The notes beneath the pieces are model-generated. The model did not search any database, had not been told where the DNA came from, and saw nothing but the letters and a program-made list of their open reading frames with translations. The translations under genes were made by a program, and so were the position numbers. A stretch of DNA of 64,000 nt from contig DATMRF010000117.1 of NCBI GenBank assembly GCA_035566435.1, forward strand, positions 62,001-126,000, read 5' to 3'. Shown here in pieces: positions 52,904 through 61,933 of the stretch; the first letter of the stretch is position 1, and every line of letters starts with the position of its first letter. This DNA is from DATMRF01 sp035566435. GTDB lineage: Bacteria; Verrucomicrobiota; Verrucomicrobiia; Limisphaerales; UBA8199.

Positions 52904-54646
52904 CTATTGGGCGGCGATCACGGCCCATTGGCTGCGCACCAGTTTCCGAACCATCGGGGTCGCCGGCGGCAGCTTCCGAAAATCGAGGAAGTTGTCGTCA
53001 AACGCCCATTTCCGGGTTGGCGCATTGTAATAAGTACCCGGCGCAATCCAAAAATTCGTCGCGGTTTGACTCGGGAACATGACGACCATCGAGCCGTTAT
53101 AGGTGAAAGTTCTGCCGCTCCAATCTTCGAGGAATCGAGGGAAATTCTCCACCCCACCGCTGTAATGTCCGGTGCCGTTGACGGTGGTTGTCGGGACGAT
53201 CCCCGCCAGGAACGCCGCATTGACCGTGGTGTCGCCTGCTGGTCGGTAGCTGAGGCCCTTCGCGCTGTTGGCGTCGGACCAACTGCTTGACTGGACGGTG
53301 ACGGAGTCGGCCAGAAGCGAGGCGGGCAAGGTTTTGGCGGTGTTGGTCGTGCCCAGGGCGCTCGTAGGGGCATTGTAGTTGCCCTGGACATAGAGGGGCT
53401 CGGCCGTCGCTACGGTCAGGCCGCCCGGCGGCAGTATTTGCCCGTTGGCCACGCGAACCGCAGTCAGTTTGCCCGCGCTCGACCGGGTATCGCCAACGTA
53501 AACCGAGTTGAGCGGGTGGCCCATTTGGAACTTGGCGAGGCTGTTAAGCGAGGTACCGGCATTGGTCATCCAGGCGCTTAAGGCTCCGACATTGATTTCG
53601 GTGGTGATGGTGTTCTTGCCCTCCCGCTGGTCATAAAAAGTGGCGTTGGTATTGATGAAAGAGTACTGCGGGGGCGTGTGAGTGTTGGTGTTCCCCGGCA
53701 CGTCCGGGGCAATCACTGCAAAGTTGTCCCAATTCCCGGCCTGTACGAGGACATTGGTCGGCGTGGTCGTAATGACGAGGTCGGTCTTGTTGTAATAACG
53801 TTCCTGGCCGAGTTGCGAAAGCGGGCTTTCGCCAAAAGGCGGCACCTGCAGGATGGCCTTTACGGCCAGAGGATTGTTGTTGGTGCCAAGGGGCAGAGTC
53901 AACGAACTGACGTGGTCCACATGCTCGGCGTCAAACACCGGATTGACTTTGCCGCCGCCGGTCGGATCGCCCGGAGCGCGGTTGGAGTAGATGTTGCTCA
54001 CGGCGGTGACAGCATCCATGAATTCCAATCCTGTCTGCGGGGCGGTGTAAATATTGGCGTTGCTGTGGACCTTGCCGGTGACTTTCATGGCGGGGCCGGG
54101 ATTGATCTCGAGGTCCATCGAGTAGAAGATCGCGAACTGGAACACCGGTATGGCGGCGAGTTGTACGTCTTGTTGAACCCCCGCGGTCATGTTGTAAGGC
54201 GTGCCCAACGGTTTGGCGGTCGAGCGAACGGTGCAGGAATAAGCCATCCCATACAAGCCGCTGAACTGCGAATCCAAATTCATCATCGACATCGTGGGAC
54301 TACAGTTGATGTAACTCTTGTTGACGCCGCCGGAGCCATCCCCGAATTGATACCGGGCTGCCCAAGGGTTCGTTGGAATCTGGCCCCGATAATAATTCAG
54401 GTTGGCGGGGTCAAAACTTTGACTCAAGAAATCGCGCGCGAGGTAGGTCAAAGCCTGCTCCGAGGCCCCTTCGGCCGCTGCGACGGAGCTATTGTAAGTG
54501 TTATTCCGGTCGTTGATGACCGCGCTGCTGGAGGTCCATTGGGCAAGGCTCGCGTAGACGGTGATGCTGATGCCGGCCATGATCATGACCGTTAACAGGG
54601 CATGCGCCTGCTGCGATTTCTTTTTCCCGTTCGGTTCGGTTTTCAT
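52904..54646 (-). CDS. PilX-like pilus-associated protein (large)
   Basis: This is a 580-residue protein. A hydrophobic N-terminal helix (HALLTVMIMAGISITVYASL) lies after a charged leader, without a standard pre-pilin cleavage motif; this layout resembles PilX/minor-pilin-associated proteins. The rest is a long Asn/Thr-rich extracellular part with no recognised catalytic motif. It follows two prepilin genes, 24 bases after the PilW-like stop. The related gene at 59717-61342 has the same context in a second cassette. Confidence 0.75.
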   Translation of the reverse strand: MKTEPNGKKKSQQAHALLTVMIMAGISITVYASLAQWTSSSAVINDRNNTYNSSVAAAEGASEQALTYLARDFLSQSFDPANLNYYRGQIPTNPWAARYQFGDGSGGVNKSYINCSPTMSMMNLDSQFSGLYGMAYSCTVRSTAKPLGTPYNMTAGVQQDVQLAAIPVFQFAIFYSMDLEINPGPAMKVTGKVHSNANIYTAPQTGLEFMDAVTAVSNIYSNRAPGDPTGGGKVNPVFDAEHVDHVSSLTLPLGTNNNPLAVKAILQVPPFGESPLSQLGQERYYNKTDLVITTTPTNVLVQAGNWDNFAVIAPDVPGNTNTHTPPQYSFINTNATFYDQREGKNTITTEINVGALSAWMTNAGTSLNSLAKFQMGHPLNSVYVGDTRSSAGKLTAVRVANGQILPPGGLTVATAEPLYVQGNYNAPTSALGTTNTAKTLPASLLADSVTVQSSSWSDANSAKGLSYRPAGDTTVNAAFLAGIVPTTTVNGTGHYSGGVENFPRFLEDWSGRTFTYNGSMVVMFPSQTATNFWIAPGTYYNAPTRKWAFDDNFLDFRKLPPATPMVRKLVRSQWAVIAAQ

Positions 54647-54670
54647 ATCCGGGCTGGGTTCAGATGGCGG

Positions 54671-55294
54671 TTACTCGATGGTTCGCCGGGTCATTCGGGT
54701 TTGGAGCGGGTAATAATCGTAATAAGCGCCGACCCCCCCGCGCGCGACGGGAAACTCCCATTGGTAAAACTGCAGGCTCATGCGGATCACCCGGTTGTTT
54801 TGGTCGGTGGTGAGCACGTTGCCGGCGTAATCCTCGGCCGCAAAGGCCACCTGGTTGGTGATGAACTGCGAGATGACCACGGCGGTGGTGCTGCCCGCGA
54901 CAACGCGCTTCAGCTCCTGGGCTTGCGTATCCATGTAATACCGCGCATAGGTGTTGGTGGCCGTTGTCGGGTAAATCTGGAGGGCATTGCCCTGACGCAG
55001 TGCGTTGCCCACGATGTTGGTAAAGCCGAAATTGTTGCCATTGCCGACCTGGAGCATTTTGGCCGAACGGATCTCGTCGCGCAGCTCGTTCAAAGCGGCC
55101 CGCGCGTTGGCGCTGGCGCTCAGTTTCGTGGCGGTGATGTTGAACATTCTCAGACCCAACAGGTGCGAGTAGACTACCGCGATGACCACCAGCGAGAAGA
55201 TCGCCGACGCGGTCATGAGCTCCGCGAGAGTGAAGCCCGATAGGGCGGCACGGCGGCTTTCCTCGCCAGAAGGAACAGGAGCGGCGGCTTTCAT
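54671..55294 (-). CDS. PilW-like prepilin
   Basis: This is a 207-residue protein. The canonical type IV prepilin motif is LSGFTLAELMTASAIF with Gly at -1, Phe at +1 and Glu at +5. A globular C-terminal head follows. The start overlaps the PilV-like gene stop by 4 bases (55291-55294), so they are coupled. The head is Asn/Thr-rich and lacks cysteine pairs that would allow closer assignment. It likely primes or decorates a type IV pilus or type II secretion pseudopilus. Confidence 0.85.
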   Translation of the reverse strand: MKAAAPVPSGEESRRAALSGFTLAELMTASAIFSLVVIAVVYSHLLGLRMFNITATKLSASANARAALNELRDEIRSAKMLQVGNGNNFGFTNIVGNALRQGNALQIYPTTATNTYARYYMDTQAQELKRVVAGSTTAVVISQFITNQVAFAAEDYAGNVLTTDQNNRVIRMSLQFYQWEFPVARGGVGAYYDYYPLQTRMTRRTIE

Positions 55295-55761
55295 TGGTCA
55301 GCAGCCCGCTGGGTCACGACAGTGTTGGTGAAGGGGCCACGAAGCCTGGCCTTGCGGTAGGGCAGACTCCAAACGCAATCGGAGCGCAATTCCCTCAGGG
55401 GCGGATAAATCGAGACTGTGCTGATGCTGATGTAGTTAGTCGCCAGAGTAGGGTTGCCAGCGATTACCGGCACGTCCAACGTCGAAACCTGGGCGAAATT
55501 GGTCACTCCCAGGTCGTCGATGCCCGGCCAGGCTTGTGGGTCCCATTTCGCGGCGCGCGCCTGTTCCACCCCCTGCATCGCCAGTGAGTGGGCCGCGAGC
55601 GAGTAGCAACTCCATTCCGCCTGATCCGTGGTCAGCACATAGCCGTACATCACGCCTGAAAAAACCAACCCTGCAATCGCCAGGGAAATGACGACTTCGG
55701 TGAGGGTAAATCCAAGGCTGCTGTTTTTGCTGGCAGGGACTCGGCTGCTCACAGTTCTCAT
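55291..55761 (-). CDS. PilV-like prepilin
   Basis: This is a 156-residue protein. The prepilin motif is SLGFTLTEVVISLAIAGLVF, with Gly before the cut and Glu at +5. It is the first gene of a three-gene minus-strand cassette (PilV-like, PilW-like, PilX-like). The head contains YVLTTDQAEWSCYSLAAHSL, matching PilV-type minor pilins. The second cassette at 61923-62471 starts with an equivalent gene. Confidence 0.85.
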   Translation of the reverse strand: MRTVSSRVPASKNSSLGFTLTEVVISLAIAGLVFSGVMYGYVLTTDQAEWSCYSLAAHSLAMQGVEQARAAKWDPQAWPGIDDLGVTNFAQVSTLDVPVIAGNPTLATNYISISTVSIYPPLRELRSDCVWSLPYRKARLRGPFTNTVVTQRAADQ

Positions 55762-56001
55762 GTAACGAACCGCGTGACTGGCATCCTCTAAGCATCACTG
55801 ATGCCAAGCGTCGCCTGCCTTTCTCTTCCCGACCTCAATTGTGAGAATCCCTTACATGCTGCATTAAAAACGTCGCGGCCTTGGGGTGCGCCTGTCCTAA
55901 AACTCTTAAACTGTGACAGATTCTGTCCGGGGGTTGGACATTTAGCGGTTGGCTTGCGAGAACCGTGTGGTCGAAATTGAGAAAAACGGGATGGGTGTTT
56001 C

Positions 56002-56070
56002 GGAGGGACGAGCGTCCGCGCGAGCCTTGGAGGTCTGAATGTCAGGGCTCGCGCGGGCGCTCGCCCTCCC
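56002..56070. repeat. Type B palindromic repeat, intergenic copy
   Basis: The left arm 56002-56026 (GGAGGGACGAGCGTCCGCGC) and the right arm 56045-56070 (GGGCTCGCGCGGGCGCTCGC) pair with few mismatches. The arms match those inside hypF at 4680-4748, with a different loop. This copy lies beyond the 3' end of the HAF/HYR gene. Confidence 0.75.
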
Positions 56071-56079
56071 AAAGGAGCA

Positions 56080-56103
56080 GGGCGTTCCGGTCAAGGAGCG
56101 CCC
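56080..56103 (-). terminator. Hairpin downstream of the HAF/HYR gene
   Basis: GGGCGTTCC (56080-56088) and GGAGCGCCC (56095-56103) form a 9-bp stem with one G-T pair, on the 3' side of the minus-strand gene. The downstream sequence has only a weak T-run. A related hairpin followed by a similar GGCGGTTC block sits after the gene at 59717. Confidence 0.5.
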
Positions 56104-56145
56104 CGAGGCGGTTCAATCAAAGGGCACAACAACCCCCGCCTTAAA

Positions 56146-59100
56146 TCAATTCTTCTTTTTGGAGTTGGGGCTGGTGCCGTTGTTGGCGTCGTTGCTGTGG
56201 GGCACCGTCACGTTCACCGTTGCCGTCGAGCTGTTGCCCGAGGCGTCGGTGCATTGAACCGTGAGCGTATAGACCAGCGCGTTGCCTGACGGGCCTTTGC
56301 TCGCCGCGAGTTGCGCCGTCAGCGGGCCCGTGATCTGCCTGTTGCCGGGCGCCGTCGCATAGTTGCTGGTAATTGAGATGATTTTGCTGACCGGCTCCGG
56401 GTCGCAGTTATCCGAGGCTTCGACGGAAACCGTCACGGGGACGAGTTTGCCGTTGGGCGGATTCAGAGTGCTTGGAGTGGCCGTAACAGATTGGATGACC
56501 GGCGGGGTGGCAACCACCTGGAAGGGGACCATGGCGGTTGAGCTGTTGCCGGCGGCATCGGTCACCTTGACGGTGATCGAGTATTGGCCGGAGCCTACAA
56601 TAGTCCCGGCGGGCGGATTCTGAACCATGACGAGCTGATCCGCAGGGGTGCAATTGTCGGTGGCGACGACATTCGCCAGGACATTGGGAACGGACGCCTG
56701 GCAGTTGGCGTCTGCAGAAACCGTAATCGGGGCCGGAACGCTCACGATGGTGGGAGCGGTGGTGTCAACGACCTGGAAGGGAACCGTGGCGGTCGAACTG
56801 TTACCCGCCGCATCAGCCACTTTGACGGTGATGGTGTACTGGCCGGAGCCGACGACCGTGCCGGCGGGCGGATTCTGAACCATCCCGAACTGATTGGCTG
56901 GAGTGCAATTGTCCGTGGCGACGACGCTCGGCAGCACATTGGGAACGGCGGCCTGGCAGTTGGCGTCCGCAGAAACCGTAATCGGGGCCGGAACGCTCAC
57001 GATAGTGGGCGCGGTCGTGTCGGCGACGACGAATGGGATCGAGGCGGTTGAGCTGTTGCCCGCAGCGTCGGTTACCTTGACGGCGATAGTGTACTGGCCG
57101 GTGCCGACGCTAGTTCCGGCAGGCGGGTTCTGTACCATCACAAGCTGATTGGCCGGCGTGCAATTGTCGGTGGCCACGACACTCGGCAGCACGTTGGGAA
57201 CGGTGCCCTGGCACTTAGCGTCGGCAGACACCGTGATCGGGGCCGGAGCGCTGACGATAGTGGGCGCGGTCGTGTCGGCGACCACGAACGGGACCGAGGC
57301 GGTCGAGCTGTTGCCCGCAGCATCGGTCACCTTGACGGCGATAGTGTATTGGCCGGTGCCAACGATAGTTCCGGCAGGCGGGTCCTGTACCATCACAAGC
57401 TGGTTGGCCGGGGTGCAATTGTCAGTGGCGACGACGCTCGACAGCACATTGGGGACGGTGCCCTGGCATTTAGCGTCCGCAGACACCGTGAGCGGGGCCG
57501 GAGTGCTGACGATGGTCGGGGCCGTGGTGTCAACGACCTTCAACGGGACCGAGGCGGTCGAGGCGTTGCCCGCAGCATCGGCGGCTTTGACGGTGATGGT
57601 GTATTGACCGGAGCCGACGACAGTACCGGCGGCGGGGTTTTGAGTGAGAGTAAGCTGAGACGAGCAATTGTCGGTAGCCACAACACCGGGGAGGACGTTC
57701 GGCACGGCGCCCTGGCAGTTGGCATCGGCCGACACAGTAGTCGGGCCGGGAACGCTGAGAATTACCGGCGGAGTGGTATCAGCTACTGTAAAGAGGACGC
57801 TGCAAGTGGAGCTGTTGCCCGAAGCGTCGGTCACGGTGACGGTAATCGGGTGCGCGCCGAGACCGACGAGAGTGCCGACGACCGGATTTTGAGTCAGCGC
57901 GAGCGAGCCGGCGTCCGTGCAATTGTCACTAGCGACGACCTGCGATAAGACGTTCGGGATCGCCGCCTGGCAGTTGGCGTCGGCCGAGGCGGAGATCGGG
58001 CCAGGGCAGGACCCAGTCGGGGGAGTGGTATCCTGGACGATTACGGTCAGATTGGTTTGGGCGGAAGCGCCGCAGGGGTCAGTAACCGTGAGCGTGACGA
58101 CGTTGGTGCCAAGTGGCAATGAAACAGCAAGAGTTACATTAGTGCCCAGAATCGTGCCGGCAACGCTCCACTGAAAGGTGATCGGGTCGCCATCTGGGTC
58201 ACTCGATCCGGAAGCATCGAGGGTAACCTGCGCCGGGCACTCGACGACCTGGTCCGGACCGGCGACGGCGATCGGCGAAAGATTGGCCGGGGTGACGTCT
58301 AGAATGAAGGGCTGGGATACTCCATTGGAGGTGCCGGTGCCGACCACCCGGCCGGCGTCGTTGATAAACTGAGCGACGTTCAATTCCCAGCCGGAGCCCG
58401 GCGGCAAAAGTGTATTCAGGTCCACCATATTTCCGTTTTGCCAGAGGAAGGCATGACTGGTACCATTGGACAGGGTGGAGTAGCCTACGACCTGGCCGAG
58501 AGAGTTATTGGCCATCACGAAGCTGGAGTCGCCTCCCAACGTTCCCAGGTCGGTGAGCGTGCCGTTGAGGTACACGAAGCCGTGGGTTTGGACGTCACCA
58601 GGCAGGGTCGAGGTGCCGATGACCTGGCCGTTGCGGTTTACGGTAAAAGCGCTGGAAGAAGTTCCGCCCAGCGTGCCGATATCGGTCATCACGTTGGAGG
58701 AATAGATAAATCCATGCATCTGGCCATTGGTCAGCGTTGATTGGCCGACAACGACGCCCGAGTCGTTGAGGGCGGCAGCGGAACTGTAGTTGCCGCCCAG
58801 GGTGCCCAGATCGACGATGGAGCCGGCGGTATAGATGAAGCCATGGATGTCGCCGTTGGCAAGGGAGGATTCGCCGGCCGCCGAACCGGAGCTATTGATA
58901 GCGAAGGCGAGGCTATAGCTGCCTCCCAGGGTGCCCAAGGCGGTCATGAGGTGATCGGAATAAACAAAGGCCACGGGCGCAGTATCGCCGGCTATATAGG
59001 ACACCCCCGCGACCTGGCCGGCATCGTTGATCGCGTAAGGGCTGCTGTACGAACCGCCCAACGTGCCAAGGTCCACGAGTGCGTTGCTTTGAGCAAGAAA

Positions 59101-59448
59101 CGCGTCGAATTGGAAATTGGTCACATAAGAGTCGCCCGCGACCGCTCCGGAGGCGTTGATGCAAATACCCTCGCTGATGCTCCCCCCCAAGGTTCCCAGA
59201 TCCGTAAGCGCGCCGTTGCTATACAGAAATGCGTGGGCGTCTTGCACGCCGGGAATATAAAAGAAGCCGGTCAGCTGCCCTGCGGCGTTCAGCCCATTGA
59301 CCTGAAAAACGGAGCCCCCATCGGTGGGCAGATTGGTGAGCGCGCCGAAGCTGAGGGAACCACAGGCCGCCCAGGCGGGCAGCGCAGTGCCGAGCAGCAG
59401 ACACGCCGCGGAGATGCAGGCGAGCGGACGAGAGAGTCTTGTGTTCAT
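56146..59448 (-). CDS. Secreted HAF-repeat / PKD / HYR-like repeat protein
   Basis: This is a 1,100-residue protein with a signal peptide (ISAACLLLGTALPAWAACGS). Residues about 50-360 hold eight HAF-type repeats (VDLGTLGGSYSSPYAINDAG; TALGTLGGSYSLAFAINSSG). A PKD-like domain (VVECPAQVTLDASGSSDPDG, about 400-480) follows, then six HYR-like repeats of about 83 residues (VSADANCQAAVPNVLPSVVA; VATDNCTPANQLVMVQNPP), a final domain and the tail NSKKKN. The middle HYR repeats are almost identical, so recent duplication or gene conversion is likely. It lies between the two pilin cassettes, all on the minus strand. A surface adhesin role is inferred. Confidence 0.85.
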   Translation of the reverse strand: MNTRLSRPLACISAACLLLGTALPAWAACGSLSFGALTNLPTDGGSVFQVNGLNAAGQLTGFFYIPGVQDAHAFLYSNGALTDLGTLGGSISEGICINASGAVAGDSYVTNFQFDAFLAQSNALVDLGTLGGSYSSPYAINDAGQVAGVSYIAGDTAPVAFVYSDHLMTALGTLGGSYSLAFAINSSGSAAGESSLANGDIHGFIYTAGSIVDLGTLGGNYSSAAALNDSGVVVGQSTLTNGQMHGFIYSSNVMTDIGTLGGTSSSAFTVNRNGQVIGTSTLPGDVQTHGFVYLNGTLTDLGTLGGDSSFVMANNSLGQVVGYSTLSNGTSHAFLWQNGNMVDLNTLLPPGSGWELNVAQFINDAGRVVGTGTSNGVSQPFILDVTPANLSPIAVAGPDQVVECPAQVTLDASGSSDPDGDPITFQWSVAGTILGTNVTLAVSLPLGTNVVTLTVTDPCGASAQTNLTVIVQDTTPPTGSCPGPISASADANCQAAIPNVLSQVVASDNCTDAGSLALTQNPVVGTLVGLGAHPITVTVTDASGNSSTCSVLFTVADTTPPVILSVPGPTTVSADANCQGAVPNVLPGVVATDNCSSQLTLTQNPAAGTVVGSGQYTITVKAADAAGNASTASVPLKVVDTTAPTIVSTPAPLTVSADAKCQGTVPNVLSSVVATDNCTPANQLVMVQDPPAGTIVGTGQYTIAVKVTDAAGNSSTASVPFVVADTTAPTIVSAPAPITVSADAKCQGTVPNVLPSVVATDNCTPANQLVMVQNPPAGTSVGTGQYTIAVKVTDAAGNSSTASIPFVVADTTAPTIVSVPAPITVSADANCQAAVPNVLPSVVATDNCTPANQFGMVQNPPAGTVVGSGQYTITVKVADAAGNSSTATVPFQVVDTTAPTIVSVPAPITVSADANCQASVPNVLANVVATDNCTPADQLVMVQNPPAGTIVGSGQYSITVKVTDAAGNSSTAMVPFQVVATPPVIQSVTATPSTLNPPNGKLVPVTVSVEASDNCDPEPVSKIISITSNYATAPGNRQITGPLTAQLAASKGPSGNALVYTLTVQCTDASGNSSTATVNVTVPHSNDANNGTSPNSKKKN

Positions 59449-59640
59449 AAGCCCTTGTGCCGTTGGTTTGTCTTTAATTCTTCTCCGCGTGTCTATAGTT
59501 GAGATAGCATAGGGCGGGCCAATTACGGATGAGAATGAGGGTGCGTACGGAGGGGGCGGTGAAGGCTAAATGCAAAAGGATAAAGGCTAAGAGGGAAAGA
59601 CGGGGAAAGGATGAGCGAGGAGAGCTGAAAATCCACTCCC

Positions 59641-59677
59641 AGAAAAGAAGCGGGGCGTTCCGGCGGAGGAACGCCCC
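59641..59677 (-). terminator. Intrinsic terminator after pilin cassette 2
   Basis: GGGGCGTTCC and GGAACGCCCC (59652-59661 with 59668-59677) form a perfect 10-bp stem with a 6-base loop. On the minus strand, CTTCTTTTCT follows the stem, a good T-rich tail. It lies 40 bases past the stop of the 59717-61342 gene. Confidence 0.75.
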
Positions 59678-59716
59678 AAGGCGGTTCTATGAAGGACCAA
59701 CGAACCCGCCCAAAGC

Positions 59717-61342
59717 TTACTTGATTTCGTTCCAGGCGGTGATGAGGAACCGGCCCTGTTTTGCGGCATTGCTAAGCGCCTCATCCCAGTGGAAACTGAA
59801 GTGACCGTTCATCGTGATTGAGTTCGCCATCAGACAGCCGCAGAAGTCCGTGTTATTGTTGCCGCCGCCACTGAGCGTGACGTTAGCGTTAGGAGCCACC
59901 AGGCAGCCCGTAAAGGCTCCATTGCCGGCTAGACTAAATGAAGTAACGGTCGGGGCGCAGAGGACGACGAAGCTGCCCGCGTTTCCGTTTGGGTTAAATA
60001 CCGTATTCCCGGCCGCGGAAACGGAGGTACCGCCCGCATAGACCATAATATTCGCCCCTTGGGTAAAGACCCAGTCTTCGGAGCCAGTCAGGCCGTTGGG
60101 CATGGCCAGGACAACGTTGGGGCCGACGATGAGATTGGAACCGGACAAGGAGCTGGCGACGTAGTAATTGGTGTAGTTGTTGTTACCCCAAAGGATGTGG
60201 GCATAGGAGTTAGTGTTAACAACAGTGTTGGTGTTGTAAAGACCGTAGGTGTAGGTCACTCCCACGTTCGCGTAGTATGTGTATTTGTTACCGTTGGTTT
60301 GGATCGCGCCACAATAGGTGCCGGGGGCAGGAAGGACGAATTTGTTCTGCTGAAGCGCGCCTTGAACACAGTTGGTTGTTACGCCGCCAACGGTAGGGCC
60401 CGTTGGATAAATGGGTGCATTGGAGAAGGCGTTGGTGCTTATGACCTGGGTGGAGACCACAACCACGCCGCCCGTCGGAGTGAGGTAGCCTGTGGTATTG
60501 GGATAAGTAGTATCGGGGAATGTGAAGTTCGCATCCTGGAGGACATAGCCGTCGGCAACCGCGGTAGGGATGCTGTTAACCTGGCTGCCATGAGGACCCA
60601 CGCCGCCCTGAGAACCGATGGTAACAGGGCAGTTGGGGCCGGTGTGGATCTTCCCGTAAATGTTTGCGTTCTGAACGCTCACGGAGTCTGTGATGCCGCC
60701 GTCAGTTGCGATATCGCCGTGATCGCCCGAGTACCTGGCTGAATCATATTGGCCGTTGGTGCTTTTAGCGGGATCGGTGGAGTCGTAGCTATCGGTATAG
60801 ACCCCGTTGCCCTTAAGGTCGATGGTGTTCTTGACGACCAGTGCGGCCGTGAAAAGGTTGTTTTTTGCGCACGTCACCTGAACAGCGCGAGTGACGGGGC
60901 CCTGCGCCGTGCCGGGGTTACCGACGACGGCCAGCAGGCTGGAGGGCGAGCGCATGGCATAAACCAGCGGCATATTCACATAAGCGCGGGCAATGACGCT
61001 GGGGTTTATGGCATTGGTGATATAGATATAGGCCGTATAGCCGTTGCCGTCCGGCAGCGTGTTGCTGCGCCAATAACAAGTGCTGCCGTCGTAGGTCCAG
61101 CCATCGGTGGCCAGGCCTGGCGTAGGGTAGTTGGCATTTAGCTGGGCGAGGCCGTCCTCGATACCCGCTTCGGTGATGGCGATGGCCATGTTCCAGGTCT
61201 GGGAACGGCAATTGAGGTATGCCTGCTGGTCGATGAGGGACATGTAGTACAGGACGAAGATCGCCATGATAGAGCAGAGGACCAAGGTGGTCAGCAAGGC
61301 GCTGGCGAGTTGTTTAGTTTTCCGAGTTAGTTTTGTTTTCAT
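59717..61342 (-). CDS. PilX-like pilus-associated protein, second cassette
   Basis: This is a 541-residue protein. The charged start MKTKLTRKTKQLASALLTTL runs into a hydrophobic helix (VLCSIMAIFVLYYMSLIDQQ). An extracellular region rich in Asn/Thr/Gly follows, with VQNANIYGKIHTGPNCPVTI near the middle and the end TMNGHFSFHWDEAL. The layout parallels the protein at 52904-54646. It follows a prepilin gene by 3 bases, and a strong hairpin terminator lies beyond the stop. The role in the pilus or pseudopilus is inferred from context. Confidence 0.75.
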   Translation of the reverse strand: MKTKLTRKTKQLASALLTTLVLCSIMAIFVLYYMSLIDQQAYLNCRSQTWNMAIAITEAGIEDGLAQLNANYPTPGLATDGWTYDGSTCYWRSNTLPDGNGYTAYIYITNAINPSVIARAYVNMPLVYAMRSPSSLLAVVGNPGTAQGPVTRAVQVTCAKNNLFTAALVVKNTIDLKGNGVYTDSYDSTDPAKSTNGQYDSARYSGDHGDIATDGGITDSVSVQNANIYGKIHTGPNCPVTIGSQGGVGPHGSQVNSIPTAVADGYVLQDANFTFPDTTYPNTTGYLTPTGGVVVVSTQVISTNAFSNAPIYPTGPTVGGVTTNCVQGALQQNKFVLPAPGTYCGAIQTNGNKYTYYANVGVTYTYGLYNTNTVVNTNSYAHILWGNNNYTNYYVASSLSGSNLIVGPNVVLAMPNGLTGSEDWVFTQGANIMVYAGGTSVSAAGNTVFNPNGNAGSFVVLCAPTVTSFSLAGNGAFTGCLVAPNANVTLSGGGNNNTDFCGCLMANSITMNGHFSFHWDEALSNAAKQGRFLITAWNEIK

Positions 61343-61345
61343 AGA

Positions 61346-61933
61346 TCAGTCTTGTTGTTTGCGGATTACGATACAGGCCGTTTGGATGTCTTCGCTGTTG
61401 ACGATCGGAGTCGGGCAGATGCTCATCGAGGTTTTCCAGCTAAGCTGAATCACTTTGACGGTCTTTTGCCAGCCGCTGCCTGAGGCGATGACCGGCGGAT
61501 AACCGTCGAAGAGGGAATTGGTTGGAGGAGCAGGCGGGCGCATGAACAGGTTGAAACTAAGGAGGTTACAGTTAGTCAGGAGAATCTTGAAGGAGCCGTC
61601 GGTGCCGGCGCGCGTTACCCTTTGCTTGGAACTGTCAAAGGCATAGGTGACCTGGACGCCATCGCCGTTGGTAATGATGAGCGCCCGGGTGGTGGCGTTG
61701 CTGGTGTAATCGACAAAGGACTGGGCCTGGCGGATTTCTTTCGTGACCAGGTCCATGGCCTGCCGGTCGTATTGATCGAGCAAGGCATAGTTGGCCATCG
61801 CCGCGTAACTGCGCAGGCTGAACATGAAAATGGTCCCAAGCGCCGCCGCCACTATCGAGAAAACGGCTACGGCCACCATCATTTCGATGAGGGTCCAGGC
61901 CCGGGTAACGTATAGCGCGGGCCTAATAGACAT
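61346..61933 (-). CDS. Prepilin-like protein (PilW-like), second cassette
   Basis: This is a 195-residue protein. The prepilin segment is YVTRAWTLIEMMVAVAVFSI: Glu at +5 is kept, but position -1 is Ala and +1 is Trp instead of Gly and Phe. The head includes YDRQAMDLVTKEIRQAQSFV. It overlaps the preceding prepilin gene by 11 bases (61923-61933). Whether the standard prepilin peptidase cleaves such a site is uncertain, although Ala at -1 is tolerated in some systems. Confidence 0.8.
   Translation of the reverse strand: MSIRPALYVTRAWTLIEMMVAVAVFSIVAAALGTIFMFSLRSYAAMANYALLDQYDRQAMDLVTKEIRQAQSFVDYTSNATTRALIITNGDGVQVTYAFDSSKQRVTRAGTDGSFKILLTNCNLLSFNLFMRPPAPPTNSLFDGYPPVIASGSGWQKTVKVIQLSWKTSMSICPTPIVNSEDIQTACIVIRKQQD

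Larger units (their letters stand above)
55762..56145. other. Intergenic region between pilin cassette 1 and the HAF/HYR gene
   Basis: No gene is present. It holds a type B palindrome pair (56002-56070) and a hairpin (56080-56103) just beyond the HAF/HYR stop. The promoter of cassette 1 should lie at 55765-55990, but no strong consensus boxes were recognised. Confidence 0.5.

Noticed and set aside
53678..54595. 305-residue plus-strand frame opposite the PilX-like gene
   Set aside because: It is an antisense shadow with no recognisable motifs; the minus-strand gene fits the pilin cassette.
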